Origin: Yamadazyma tenuis
Taxonomy: Eukaryota; Ascomycota; Pichiomycetes; Serinales; Debaryomycetaceae
Direction: 5' to 3'
Assembly (NCBI RefSeq): GCF_029203305.1
Contig: NC_089466.1
Location: 806,001 to 870,000, forward strand
DNA: 64,000 nucleotides
Shown here: piece after piece, positions 18,180-28,057 of the stretch
How positions within the stretch are numbered: the first letter of the stretch is position 1
Layout of the letters: every line of letters begins with the position of its first letter
The notes under the pieces: model-generated
Database searches by the model: none
Told to the model about the DNA's origin: nothing
What the model saw: the letters and a program-made list of their open reading frames with translations, nothing else
Program-made: the position numbers and the translations under genes

Positions 18180-18500
18180 TTGCGTAGAGTGAATGAGTGA
18201 CTTTCAGGTCCCACCGGTACAATGGCGTGTATTAATGGTTTTGAAGTGTTGGTAATGCTCAACTGGCGATTGTTTTCAGTTTTCAGTCAAGTTTTTTTCC
18301 CAACTTTTTGGGGGGGAGGGTGCGGATGCAAATGGCCTTCTTCTAGTCTATACAACTTATGAGGCAAAACTCTAAAACAAGTACTATACTACTTCTTTAG
18401 AAAGGTTACCCCCATTTTGCAGCGCAATATCCAGAACTATTCAACCAGTCCATACGTCAACCTCTAACCAGTTTGCTATTCTGCTTGTTGCTGTTGTTTT
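18180..18500. promoter_or_regulatory. Divergent promoter between the CENP-B-type gene and the helicase-like gene
   Basis: 321 bp with a run of T next to a run of G near 18292-18318 and otherwise A/T- and C/T-rich sequence. No gene seen. Confidence 0.4.
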
Positions 18501-20453
18501 ATGTTTTGCATCAAGAGACATCTCTCTCTGGCATTTGTAAGATCCAACACTAATTTCACGTCAGTAGGAATTCTTCCATTCCTTCAGTACAGAATTAACG
18601 AATGTCTCAAAGAGAAGTCCATCAATGTGGCCCCAACACCCGATCAAGTCAAAATTTTGTCTACTTTAAATGAAAAGAAGAGTTTGGTGATGAAGAGCAA
18701 CATACAATCTGGAAAGTCTTTCAGTATGTTGTTGTACTCCATTAACCAGCAACTTCAAGGGTGGAGAGATATCAATGACACGGTGAAGAACCAGCATCCC
18801 ATTCACAGTGTGATTGTGGTGCCAAATAACTCGCTTTTACTCAAGTATCGAGATTGGGCATCGGAGCTCATCTCAGAAATAGATAAAGATTGTTGTCCCA
18901 TAAAAGTGGATGTATCAGAGTCAGGAAAGGAAATCATCGTAAGAGAGTCATTGAATATTCAGTTTATTGAATCGTCGAAGAGATTTTTGAACATGTCGAC
19001 CAATTTTTCGATTGATCCGTTATCTCCAAACTTCAAACCTCAAATTGTCATAATCAATTCTGCTACTTTCAACAAAATTTTCCACAATAAGAAAGATATT
19101 CCCGGATTACCAACCAAGGAAGCCTTTGCGGACGTTAAGTTTGTTGGAATAGATGAGGCAAATTTCCTATTTGGTGCTTCCCTAGCAAGTGACATGAACC
19201 CAAATATCGTCGTTGTGGGTGAAAAGGAAAGACTTGAGCTTTATTTACATCAGTCATTGAAGAAACTTCGGGAAATCCAATACAATACGTTTAAAAGCCG
19301 GGTTGAAGCTGATACACGTTGCAAGTTCTGTCCAATTCAGTATTGTTTCATGTTTCATGCTCAGCATCCATTCCATACGTCATACGTGCAAATGATCAAT
19401 GGGTACAAAAACCTTGATAAATACAATGATCCAGAAGCCGAGTTGGTTGAAAAACTTACCCAAATGACCAATGAAGAATTTGCGTTGTTCAGAAGGGAGC
19501 TTCCGTTGGAATCAGTTGGAGAGTTGGTTAGACAACACTTCTACAAGAAGGATGAGAACGGTAATGTTGTCAAAAGAATTAACTTGTCATTAGTCGATGC
19601 AACTAGAGTGCCACCAAAAACAAGGACTTTGGGATACCAAAGTTTAAAGCAGTTTGAAGACTTTCCGGAAAGAGAGGCATTCATGGATGAGTTCAAGGTT
19701 TATGCTAAAGAATATAACCACCAAGGCAACAATGTCTTCAAAGCCTATTTTAAAGATAAGCTTATGGTAGACGAGACCAGAAGAAGTACAATTAATGATG
19801 CACATTTTGTTCATCGTCTGATACTCCAGTTCAGAAAGACGTTTCCCGACTCCAAAGATCCCATTCTTTTCGTGATGCGGCCCACAAGTCATTTCCCATC
19901 TATGGTAAGAAAGATGAAGCTGCTTTTGAAAGCTAGTAAAAAAGAGCCAATTGAGTTATCATGCTATCATAAACCCAGGAATATTACCCTGAATCAAACA
20001 CATATGGCTGACGAAAATGAGCCCTACATCGACAACCCAGAAGACTTCAAGAACTTTTTTATTAAGAACCCAACCACTAACTTGTTGGTGCCTTCTGATG
20101 AGTTTCCTGGTCTTGATATAACTGGTGTCAAAAATATTATCATATGTGGGTCAGCCAACTGGCCAACTCTTGCAACGGTTTCGTGGAATCTGAGTATGTC
20201 AGAGGCTCAAAAGAAGTTGGTGTCAGGGATTGAAATGCCCCATACTGACTTGTTCTATTATCACTTGCTGAAGCTTCAAATGGAAAACGATCAAGATGAT
20301 AGGAACATTCTTTGGATCCAAGATTCCTTCTATTTGAAGAAGTCATCAATTACCAAAAGGGTTATAAAGCAAGACCTGAAATCTTTTAGGGAAATGTTGC
20401 TCTACAATGATATAATTTCTCTTGTGAACCATGTTCCACCCCACATAGATTAA
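18501..20453 (+). CDS. Degenerate DEAD-box helicase-like protein, probably mitochondrial
   Basis: Encodes 650 residues. The N-terminus (MFCIKRHLSLAFVRSNTNF) is basic and hydrophobic without acidic residues, like a mitochondrial presequence. A DEAD-box-like order follows: PTPDQVKIL (Q-motif-like), a P-loop remnant SNIQSGKS at 66-73 (Lys72 kept, first Gly changed to Gln), and GIDEAN at 216-221 (DEAN for DEAD). In the second half, PILFVMRP and LDITGVKNIIICG resemble helicase motifs IV and V. The Arg-rich motif VI is not recognisable. A Cys/His cluster at residues 274-286 (Cx2Cx4Cx3H) sits between the two RecA-like halves. It may bind RNA without unwinding. No specific family name is certain. Confidence 0.82.
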   Translation: MFCIKRHLSLAFVRSNTNFTSVGILPFLQYRINECLKEKSINVAPTPDQVKILSTLNEKKSLVMKSNIQSGKSFSMLLYSINQQLQGWRDINDTVKNQHPIHSVIVVPNNSLLLKYRDWASELISEIDKDCCPIKVDVSESGKEIIVRESLNIQFIESSKRFLNMSTNFSIDPLSPNFKPQIVIINSATFNKIFHNKKDIPGLPTKEAFADVKFVGIDEANFLFGASLASDMNPNIVVVGEKERLELYLHQSLKKLREIQYNTFKSRVEADTRCKFCPIQYCFMFHAQHPFHTSYVQMINGYKNLDKYNDPEAELVEKLTQMTNEEFALFRRELPLESVGELVRQHFYKKDENGNVVKRINLSLVDATRVPPKTRTLGYQSLKQFEDFPEREAFMDEFKVYAKEYNHQGNNVFKAYFKDKLMVDETRRSTINDAHFVHRLILQFRKTFPDSKDPILFVMRPTSHFPSMVRKMKLLLKASKKEPIELSCYHKPRNITLNQTHMADENEPYIDNPEDFKNFFIKNPTTNLLVPSDEFPGLDITGVKNIIICGSANWPTLATVSWNLSMSEAQKKLVSGIEMPHTDLFYYHLLKLQMENDQDDRNILWIQDSFYLKKSSITKRVIKQDLKSFREMLLYNDIISLVNHVPPHID

Positions 20454-20487
20454 TACCTGTAAAAAGTTTATATATACATTAAATAAG

Positions 20488-23031
20488 TTAATTGAGCAAC
20501 ACCGTAGTCTTGGATTCACGATTTTTGTTACCAGAGAACAGAAGTTTCTGTTGTCCTACCTTTTTCCTAAATTCTTCAGCTGTCAGTAATGAAGCATAAA
20601 ACTGCATAACTTTGGGATGTGCCCTCACCCGAGCTCTATCAAAATTGAGTACTTGAAGTCCGTCTCGAGAAACAGCTCTTGATAAAGCAACGTAAGCTTG
20701 TCCATTTTCAAAAAGTTTCTTTAAATCAACTTTGACATGCTGTAAGGTTTGACCTTGAGATTTGTGGATGGATAAAGACCAAGCTAATATCAAAGGAATT
20801 TGAACTCTTTTAGCTAAAGCATTCATATGTTCATCTTCAATCGTCCACACTTCAGGTTCCACAAGAATCGTTCTATGGTTTCCTCCAACCAAAAATCTTA
20901 CTAATGGATACTTGGACTTGGTGGATGTTTCATGCAATTCTCTAATTAGACTTTTTTTCCGTGCAATATTCTGTTTGTAGGCAATTCCTAGAGCTGAAAG
21001 GTCTTCTTCATCAGAAGCCATATCTTCTAAAAAGTCAAACACGGAGTCGGATAAGATACTTGGTTTAGTATCTACTTGCAATTCTTCATGATCTTTTTTA
21101 GAGTCTCCTCTAGAAGCTTGTTCACCTTTCAACTTAAGTTCCTCAGGCGAAATATCTGGGTTTTCATCCATAGTTTGAAGGTGCATGTAAGTATCCCTAT
21201 CGATAAAGTCAACTACTGTTCCAAGCGAACCATTGACTAGGGTGTCATCGAAATTCTTGATGCACATGACCTGAGCTCCCTTTTTCAAAAACAAGTTCTC
21301 TGGTGTCAAAAAGTTGTTTAATACAGCCTTGGGATTTTCTAAGCTACCAGAGTCGACTGCTCGGTACAAAAGGGCAGAACCATTCAACATGTTTAAACGG
21401 GTATTATTGGCATGCTCCACTTCATGTCTGGTACAAAACAATTCAGTAGGCCTTATTCCTTCAATATCTGGCAAGGGCCTTACCAATTTTTTGAATTCAT
21501 GATTATTCTCATCACTAACGTACCCACTCCGCATATCATTCAACATATCAATGAACTTTTGGTCACCTTTTTGCCGGAACACTTCTTTCAACACCAATGT
21601 GGTTTCAATTGTGTCGTTCCAAGCTTCACTTTCAAATGCAAACATGGCTTCTTCTTTCTCTGTCACATCGGTACCATCTATGTTTCTATTCTTTGTTACC
21701 GGTGGTAGTTGATAGAAGTCACCACAAACAACCACTTGGATTCCTCCGAATGGTTTATTTGATCTTCTGAGCTTTTTGGCAATTTCATCAAGAAGATTGA
21801 AGAACTTGCCGTCAATCATTGACACTTCGTCCATTACAAGAACTTTTATCTCTTTCCATCTCTTCGAAGCTTTCCTGTTCTTCCTCACTTTCTTAATGAT
21901 GGAGCTTGGAGTTCCATTTGCTAGTCCAACCCCAGCAAAACTATGAAGAGTAATACCTCCAATATGACAAGCAGCTAAACCGGTTGATGCAGTCACTGCC
22001 ACAGCACCCTTCTCATGCTGGTCTCGAAGAGATTTAATAATAGCTTTTAAAAGAACAGATTTACCCGTACCAGCAGAGCCAGTGTAGAAGAGGGAGACAC
22101 CCAGCTTGACTAGCTGGAGAATGTACTCTTGTTCAGAAGAAAGTACCATGGGTTTCACAAGTTTCATTGGTTTCAAATGAGGATTTCGTGCTTTCTCTTC
22201 TGATGGATCTGGATTTTGTGTTTGTAGCATGATTGTGTGGTTCGTAGGTTTGGAACAAGTTGAATAATTTCTTTGAAAGTCCATTGTCCTGGGAGGTACA
22301 AACGATTTATGCAGAGAGGAAAGCACTTCTTTAGATTCCTCGGGTTTGATTCGTTTGGCAGCAACAATCAGGGCCTTCTGAGGTGATAACTGTCGCCTTC
22401 TCAGGTCATCGTCAGTAGATAATGGCTTCTGTTGGTTGTTTTCTTGTACTATGACTGGAGCTAGAACGCGTGATTCTAGAAATTCGAGACTATCATTAAA
22501 GTCCAGGTCCAGAAATGCTTCATCATGAAGTACGAGTGGATTCTCCTTATTCGATCCAATAGGCGAAGAAGGTAGAGGGGTGGATTCCCTTTGAAAAAAC
22601 ACGTCGTGAGACTTTAATAAATCTTCATCTTCAAAAGTACCCCAGGAACGTGAAGACCCCTGGCTTTTAAAAGACGCATTCAAAAATGGAGGTGGAGATA
22701 CATTGCTCTTGTAGATGGGTCGTACAGGCCCAGATGCTGAGTTTGTTTCTGTGGATTGAATGTAATTGTGCGAGGGTTCATTTATTTTATCAGTATGGGG
22801 TATTGATACAAATTCGGTCGCACGAGGTGGACTGCTGCTGGTACTGAAGAAGGAGTCATAGTCATCCCAGGTCTTTTTGGCAGCAGTGTTTCTGGTGTTT
22901 GGAGAACTAGTTATATGCGATTGTGACATGTTAGCACCAAATCTAGGCGGACTTCTGGTAGCGAATGACTTCAAGAAAACCTTGCGTTTGACAGGACTAT
23001 TTTTCAATGAAGATATCAAATTCTGTGACAT
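20488..23031 (-). CDS. PIF1: Pif1 family 5'-to-3' DNA helicase
   Basis: Encodes 847 residues of the Pif1 superfamily 1B helicase, which removes telomerase, unwinds G-quadruplexes and maintains mitochondrial DNA. The Walker A motif GSAGTGKS is at about 318-325. The Pif1 block AVTASTGLAACHIGGITLHSFAG, motif II VMDEVSMID, motif III GDFYQLPP and the C-terminal SIHKSQGQT and YVALSRA blocks all follow. A non-conserved N-terminal region of about 290 residues precedes the core. There are two plausible starts: Met1, followed by a basic stretch (KRKVFLKSFATR), and Met35. In yeast the upstream start makes the mitochondrial form and Met40 the nuclear form. Confidence 0.96.
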   Translation of the reverse strand: MSQNLISSLKNSPVKRKVFLKSFATRSPPRFGANMSQSHITSSPNTRNTAAKKTWDDYDSFFSTSSSPPRATEFVSIPHTDKINEPSHNYIQSTETNSASGPVRPIYKSNVSPPPFLNASFKSQGSSRSWGTFEDEDLLKSHDVFFQRESTPLPSSPIGSNKENPLVLHDEAFLDLDFNDSLEFLESRVLAPVIVQENNQQKPLSTDDDLRRRQLSPQKALIVAAKRIKPEESKEVLSSLHKSFVPPRTMDFQRNYSTCSKPTNHTIMLQTQNPDPSEEKARNPHLKPMKLVKPMVLSSEQEYILQLVKLGVSLFYTGSAGTGKSVLLKAIIKSLRDQHEKGAVAVTASTGLAACHIGGITLHSFAGVGLANGTPSSIIKKVRKNRKASKRWKEIKVLVMDEVSMIDGKFFNLLDEIAKKLRRSNKPFGGIQVVVCGDFYQLPPVTKNRNIDGTDVTEKEEAMFAFESEAWNDTIETTLVLKEVFRQKGDQKFIDMLNDMRSGYVSDENNHEFKKLVRPLPDIEGIRPTELFCTRHEVEHANNTRLNMLNGSALLYRAVDSGSLENPKAVLNNFLTPENLFLKKGAQVMCIKNFDDTLVNGSLGTVVDFIDRDTYMHLQTMDENPDISPEELKLKGEQASRGDSKKDHEELQVDTKPSILSDSVFDFLEDMASDEEDLSALGIAYKQNIARKKSLIRELHETSTKSKYPLVRFLVGGNHRTILVEPEVWTIEDEHMNALAKRVQIPLILAWSLSIHKSQGQTLQHVKVDLKKLFENGQAYVALSRAVSRDGLQVLNFDRARVRAHPKVMQFYASLLTAEEFRKKVGQQKLLFSGNKNRESKTTVLLN

Positions 23032-23192
23032 TTAAGTAGGACAGGGTAAAACTAACTGGAGAAATGGGAGCTTGATATTGTGATATTGTGAATCATAAGC
23101 AGAATAAATGCAATAGTTGTTTGTGAAAATAAACCAATTTCGCAGCGACGCGATCGTTTTCTTTGTGTCTTTTACCATATAGTGATAATCCA

Positions 23193-25679
23193 ATGAATAC
23201 TGGAGTTGACCAGTCCAAAGTCATTGCAGACTCCAGAATCCTCTACGATCTTTCTGGTCTCATTACCAACATATCCAAGTATACAATTGACGATGTCAAG
23301 TCCATTTTAGGTACTTTTGGTGCTTTGATCAGTTCTGAGAAACAGCAAATCAACATCTCGAAGCTATCAAATATCACATCTCTTCTCTTGTTTTACGCCT
23401 CCCCCTTACTGTTGACCATTGTGGATACTGTGTCATTGATTCGCTTTCTTTATGAAAGTTCTGAGGGCGTTTCCAACCCAGATGAAGAAGAAGCTAATGA
23501 CATTGAAGAGTTTGCTCACTATTTAGCACAGAAGACTAATGATGATGGTCTTATCACCGACGAGTTGGTGGTCCAAGCAGCTCAAGTTATCTTACAGAAT
23601 CTTGAAACCAGAAATGAATCGTTTGGGTTTAATATAGAAGGTGTCGATTTGGATACCATCGTTTTCCATACGATCCAGAAGAGATTATGGATAAATTCCA
23701 TCTACATTGATGATATAGAACTACCCAAGGAGTTACTTCTGTTGGATACATCAGCAGCTTGTCGTCAGTGGTATGCTTCGTCCTATGTTCCTTTCAAATA
23801 CTACTGGGACAACCATGGGTCAATTGCTCCCTCACCTACTATGAAATTCCATGAGTTTTCTCAAATGCATACAGCAGATGCTATATTTGAATCGTTGATA
23901 TCACCCGTGGATTCTAACTCATATAGCAACAAGCTCAGATTAGGAAACTGGATGCTGCATGTTATTATTCCTGCCCTTGATGCCTATACTTTGGATCCTT
24001 TGAGAAAATGGATGTTTGAACACGAAAGAACCAAAACTTCAACTATCTCAGAGAAACAACACCTATGGAACATTATCTTTAATTCTTTGATTACTGCTGA
24101 TATTCCCTTTGCCAAATACGAGGATATTGTCGAGACTTACATTGTCTCGTGCTACTATGATACCACAGCAGACAATTTGCCAAAAGTGTCTTCAATGGAA
24201 ACTCTCAAGGTCCTTGACTTGATCAAAGAAACAGTGGACTTATTAGTGCCGGTGGTCCCTCAGACTGCTCAGATCGTGACTGTCAATTCTATTTCATATG
24301 ATAAAAACCTTACGTTTAACAGCATTGACGACTTCAAAGCTAATACTCCACTTCGTCCTTTATTGGTGGCCAACAAAGACTGCGTCGTAACGTTGTCTGA
24401 AACCATCGAGACATGCAGAAAACTTTACCCCATCAACCAAACAACAGTGGCGAAGTTCTTGGAGCTCAAGTACACACCTGGCTCACACTCTGAAGAACTC
24501 AAACGTGAAGTTACAAAGCTCTTGCTTGGATTGACCCCCACCTCGTCCCAACAGCTTCTTCATTCGCTCAACCTATTCAAGAATGTTTTCACCCAGAACG
24601 ATGACGAGTTGGAAGCAATTGACGGTTTGGTGGTTGACCGATTTTTGTTCAAAGATCTCTTCGAGTATGTGAACCAATTATATGATGGAGGCCAATTGAA
24701 AATTAAGCCAGATAACTTTGTGCAGTTACTTTTGAAGAAGTTTTGGGATTCTGTGAACCAAGCCACTAACTTTGACGAGCGAATCGGTAAGCTACACAGT
24801 GCTACGAGCTGCATAACGTTATTCAATAAACTCTCTGCTAATGGGGATCTTACCAGCCAAGAAAGAGAAGAGGTAACAAGACTAAAGCATTTGATGAAGG
24901 TATTTGCTAACATAAGAAACTTCAAGCTCCAGTTTGAAAGATCAAAAGCCCCAACCCCATTGGATATCATCAAGCGATTTGGCTCTTTACCAGCACACGA
25001 AGAGCTTCGGACAGAACTAGAAGCGATTTCCCCGATGGGGTTGATAACCACCATTTTAGAACAGAACTTGAAGTCATACTTGGCTTTTGAAAAGCTTTTC
25101 AAGGTTCTTAGTGACTTCCTCCTCTTCCTCAAAGACACCAATGTCACCTCGTCCTATTACTTCCAAAGACTCATGGCTGCTTGTATCGAAGCATCTCTCA
25201 TAGACAACAACTTCAGTTATGCCTACAAGAAATCTCTCGAGCTTTTGAGTCAATATGAAGATGACAACTTGAACAACATGTGGATGACTTTCTACCAAGT
25301 AGGAAACTACAAATCCCCCGATTGGGCAGTAGATGAGACCATAGATTCTAATCGGGTAGAGGTATTGCTCAAACAGAGCGAAATCTTATCCAAGTATCTC
25401 CGAGTCATTACTCGTGCTGATGTTTCCACCGACAACAGCCGGATCATTGTTGAACAATGGGAGAAGGTGAACCATAATATTGATGGGTGGTACCAGCAAG
25501 TGGAATCACAAAAGGCCAATACTTCTAAGACATCAACCCGCCAAATCCAGGAAAATTTCACATCGACCGCCAACGAGATTCTAGGCGATGCCGCTAACAC
25601 TACGGCGCAGGCTAGTGAAAAGTTGTCGAATCTTTTCGTTTCTGGGTTGGGATGGGCTATTGGAGCCAACCCAAATTAG
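23193..25679 (+). CDS. SEC39: Dsl1 tethering complex subunit Sec39
   Basis: Encodes 828 residues of the Sec39/NBAS family, an all-helical protein of the Dsl1 complex that tethers COPI vesicles arriving from the Golgi at the ER. The family region runs through the middle (RLGNWMLHVIIPALDAY) and the late part (MTFYQVGNYKSPDWAVD). There is no membrane segment. The first ATG in frame is at 23193 (MNTGVDQSKV); the frame is open upstream to 23163 without an ATG. Its divergent neighbour PIF1 starts 161 bp away. The stop codon is only 38 bp before the next ATG on the same strand. Confidence 0.85.
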   Translation: MNTGVDQSKVIADSRILYDLSGLITNISKYTIDDVKSILGTFGALISSEKQQINISKLSNITSLLLFYASPLLLTIVDTVSLIRFLYESSEGVSNPDEEEANDIEEFAHYLAQKTNDDGLITDELVVQAAQVILQNLETRNESFGFNIEGVDLDTIVFHTIQKRLWINSIYIDDIELPKELLLLDTSAACRQWYASSYVPFKYYWDNHGSIAPSPTMKFHEFSQMHTADAIFESLISPVDSNSYSNKLRLGNWMLHVIIPALDAYTLDPLRKWMFEHERTKTSTISEKQHLWNIIFNSLITADIPFAKYEDIVETYIVSCYYDTTADNLPKVSSMETLKVLDLIKETVDLLVPVVPQTAQIVTVNSISYDKNLTFNSIDDFKANTPLRPLLVANKDCVVTLSETIETCRKLYPINQTTVAKFLELKYTPGSHSEELKREVTKLLLGLTPTSSQQLLHSLNLFKNVFTQNDDELEAIDGLVVDRFLFKDLFEYVNQLYDGGQLKIKPDNFVQLLLKKFWDSVNQATNFDERIGKLHSATSCITLFNKLSANGDLTSQEREEVTRLKHLMKVFANIRNFKLQFERSKAPTPLDIIKRFGSLPAHEELRTELEAISPMGLITTILEQNLKSYLAFEKLFKVLSDFLLFLKDTNVTSSYYFQRLMAACIEASLIDNNFSYAYKKSLELLSQYEDDNLNNMWMTFYQVGNYKSPDWAVDETIDSNRVEVLLKQSEILSKYLRVITRADVSTDNSRIIVEQWEKVNHNIDGWYQQVESQKANTSKTSTRQIQENFTSTANEILGDAANTTAQASEKLSNLFVSGLGWAIGANPN

Positions 25680-25717
25680 GTTCGCAGTTTTTCCAAATAC
25701 ATTTTTAAATAGTACTC

Positions 25718-26611
25718 ATGTCTCTTACAACGAACAAACAACAGGAATTGATCGATGAGTCGATAAATGAATACATTTCCACCTACGACAAGGTGGCTAG
25801 CCAATACCTACATGTCCGTAAACAAATTCTAGAACTAGCTTCGGGCGCTTCCAAAAACCAGTCCATTTCCCCGGCAGACCACATCACTATCAAGAAACTC
25901 CAATTTGAATTGGACACAGTATGGGGGTCATACTCCGGATATCTCCACACATTAGAGAACTATCTCGATATCTCCAAGCATATCCAGCCAAGCTATGTTG
26001 ATGAGCTTAGCAAAAAGTACGAAAAGCTTCTTGTGTCCAAGTTGAGTCTCACCAAAACTATCAGAAATATCAAAGAGGTTCAAATACCGTTAATAGAGGA
26101 GATGAAAGAATTGACCAAAGTGTTTCAAAAGAACCTTAGTCGTACCACCACCAAACGGTATCCATCAAAAGCTGCGGTTGAAAATGCTTTAAACAACCGC
26201 TCGAAAGAGTCTATGAAAGTAGACAACTTGATAGTATCCCGATCAGAACTTCACCAGCTCTTCGACGGTTTCGATGAGAAGGTCAGACAACTAGAAGAAG
26301 GCAAAGAAGACACATCCCGTTCTATAAAAGCTTCATACTATATCAACAAAGAGTTGGAATCGGGTGAAAAGTTCCTTGCGTTGGACGACGACAAGTACCT
26401 CTTTCAGGTTTCCAAAATCAACTACCAGGACCTGTACTTGGCCAATGCCAGTGTAGCCAAGTACGATGAACTTAACGATCAGTTGGTGCATGAAATAGCT
26501 GATTTGATTGCCCACTCCACCTCCGCCAAACGAAGCTGGATAAAAAATGCCGCCAAGATCGATGCATTCAAAGCCATACTTGAAGAAGATATAGAAATGG
26601 CAGACACTTAA
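25718..26611 (+). CDS. Helical coiled-coil protein, family not recognised
   Basis: Encodes 297 residues, almost entirely predicted helix with heptad-like spacing. One stretch lies at about residues 95-140 (ELSKKYEKLLVSKLSLTKTI) and another at about 175-205. There is no membrane segment, presequence or catalytic motif. The protein ends in an acidic tail (ILEEDIEMADT). Such proteins are typical of multi-subunit scaffolds (kinetochore, THO, Mediator, spindle), but none fits clearly. The gap to the SEC39 stop is only 38 bp, so its promoter must lie inside SEC39 or the two share a transcript. It is convergent with LSM3, with 85 bp between stops. Confidence 0.8.
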   Translation: MSLTTNKQQELIDESINEYISTYDKVASQYLHVRKQILELASGASKNQSISPADHITIKKLQFELDTVWGSYSGYLHTLENYLDISKHIQPSYVDELSKKYEKLLVSKLSLTKTIRNIKEVQIPLIEEMKELTKVFQKNLSRTTTKRYPSKAAVENALNNRSKESMKVDNLIVSRSELHQLFDGFDEKVRQLEEGKEDTSRSIKASYYINKELESGEKFLALDDDKYLFQVSKINYQDLYLANASVAKYDELNDQLVHEIADLIAHSTSAKRSWIKNAAKIDAFKAILEEDIEMADT

Positions 26612-26696
26612 CTGCGCTTTGTATATTTTTGAACGATTAACGTATTGGATAGATATTGTACAAATTTGTAATGATAACACAGGAATGTCACTTGGT

Positions 26697-26963
26697 TTAC
26701 TCGGCCACGGGGCTAATCAATATCACCGAGTCTCCTCTGATGAACACCATGTCGGTGGACTTCCCCTGAGGTTTATCTTGGTTTTCCGCATAGATATACT
26801 CGGTGGCATCACTCAACACCATATTGCAATGGGAATCGTATCCTTGCAATTTACCCTTCATTTCTCTAGCTCCTCTTAACTTGACCAACACAGTCTCATC
26901 CAACTGGTACCTGATCAAATCAAGTGGCTCTTCTTGCTTCTGTTGTGGTTGGACGTCAGCCAT
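26697..26963 (-). CDS. LSM3: Sm-like protein Lsm3
   Basis: Encodes 88 residues, the usual Lsm3 length. It is a subunit of the Lsm1-7 ring (cytoplasmic mRNA decay) and the Lsm2-8 ring (U6 snRNA binding in the nucleus). Sm motif 1 is visible in EEPLDLIRYQLDETVLVKLR through GKLQGYDSHCNMVLSDATE, and Sm motif 2 in MVFIRGDSVILISP. The ATG at 26963 gives the family N-terminus MADVQ; upstream codons to 27038 have no similarity and would leave no promoter. It is divergent from MRPL4, with 80 bp between ATGs. Confidence 0.94.
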   Translation of the reverse strand: MADVQPQQKQEEPLDLIRYQLDETVLVKLRGAREMKGKLQGYDSHCNMVLSDATEYIYAENQDKPQGKSTDMVFIRGDSVILISPVAE

Positions 26964-27043
26964 TCTTTGTAATAGTAGTAACAAAATTCTCCCGCGACTT
27001 TTTGAGACCAAAGCTGAAAATTTTTTTGAGCTAGCCATACATC

Positions 27044-27937
27044 ATGAGCCAGGTATTTAAGAGACAACTACTGGCCTCTGTCAAGTCCTGTGCCAGAAAC
27101 AAACCCTTAAAGTTTCTGGACTTGAAAAGTATCCAGTTAAGAGAGCCCATCACCCCAACACACCGAAATTTCGACGTCTCGCCCGATCATCCGTTGTGGG
27201 CATTCTTTGGCAATGGCAGCAACTCCGAACACGCCTACAGAACCTCCGATGAACTCGACACTACATCACGTGCGTGGACCATGCCTGAGTTACGTCGAAA
27301 GTCCTTTGACGATTTGCACAAGTTGTGGTACATTATCTTGAAAGAACGTAATGTGATTGCAACCGAGAGAAGATTGGCTAATGCCATTGATAATGTTGGT
27401 ACCACGGCGTTGAGCGACTTGGATGCTAAAATGGGTCTCAGCCACAAGCGGATCAAGCAGGTGCTTTTGGAAAGACAAACCGCATACGAGAGAGCCCAGA
27501 CCTTAACATCTGATATCAACGAGTACTTGGCCAACTTCGAACAACGGTACATAAATGCTGCCGAAGATGAAATTGCCCTGGAAAACGACAAGTTGGTGAG
27601 ATTGCAGTACGCGGTGTTTGGTATTCAACCTGCGTTGGAAGATTACAACTTGGAATCTGACATTAACCAGAAGTTTGTGGAAGGTATTTCATTTATTGCC
27701 AAAGTCAAGTTGGGTAGGCATTTGGCACAAAACCCCAATAGCAGTGTACAATTTCCATTGAATGGAGTGGTGGAAGAGCTCCCCTTCTTGATTCGTAGTG
27801 TGGATCAGGCAGTTGAAGAAGTTTCAGCTTTGAGAGAATCAGGCCAATCGGTGCTTTTGGATAAAATCGACGTTTTCCCATTTGTGCGCAATGCTTTGGG
27901 TAAGGTGCTTGAAGAGTTCAATCAACAGTCGTCGTAG
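27044..27937 (+). CDS. MRPL4: Mitochondrial large-subunit ribosomal protein uL29m
   Basis: Encodes 297 residues of the uL29m family at the mitochondrial polypeptide exit site. The conserved block HPLWAFFG (about residues 49-56) is followed by RAWTMPELRRKSFDDLHKLW and YIILKERNVIATE, the family's core. The N-terminus is basic (MSQVFKRQLLASVKSCARN), as expected for import. The C-terminal extension, longer than in bacterial L29, is typical of yeast Mrpl4 (about 319 residues). Confidence 0.93.
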   Translation: MSQVFKRQLLASVKSCARNKPLKFLDLKSIQLREPITPTHRNFDVSPDHPLWAFFGNGSNSEHAYRTSDELDTTSRAWTMPELRRKSFDDLHKLWYIILKERNVIATERRLANAIDNVGTTALSDLDAKMGLSHKRIKQVLLERQTAYERAQTLTSDINEYLANFEQRYINAAEDEIALENDKLVRLQYAVFGIQPALEDYNLESDINQKFVEGISFIAKVKLGRHLAQNPNSSVQFPLNGVVEELPFLIRSVDQAVEEVSALRESGQSVLLDKIDVFPFVRNALGKVLEEFNQQSS

Positions 27938-28057
27938 TATCCCCTCCTTGTATATAAATAGACAATAACCAGATGGTCGTGTAATTGGACTTTTCATCTT
28001 TCTCACCGATTTCTCAACCTATTGCGAATTGACATTTCTCCATTATCTGAAATAACC

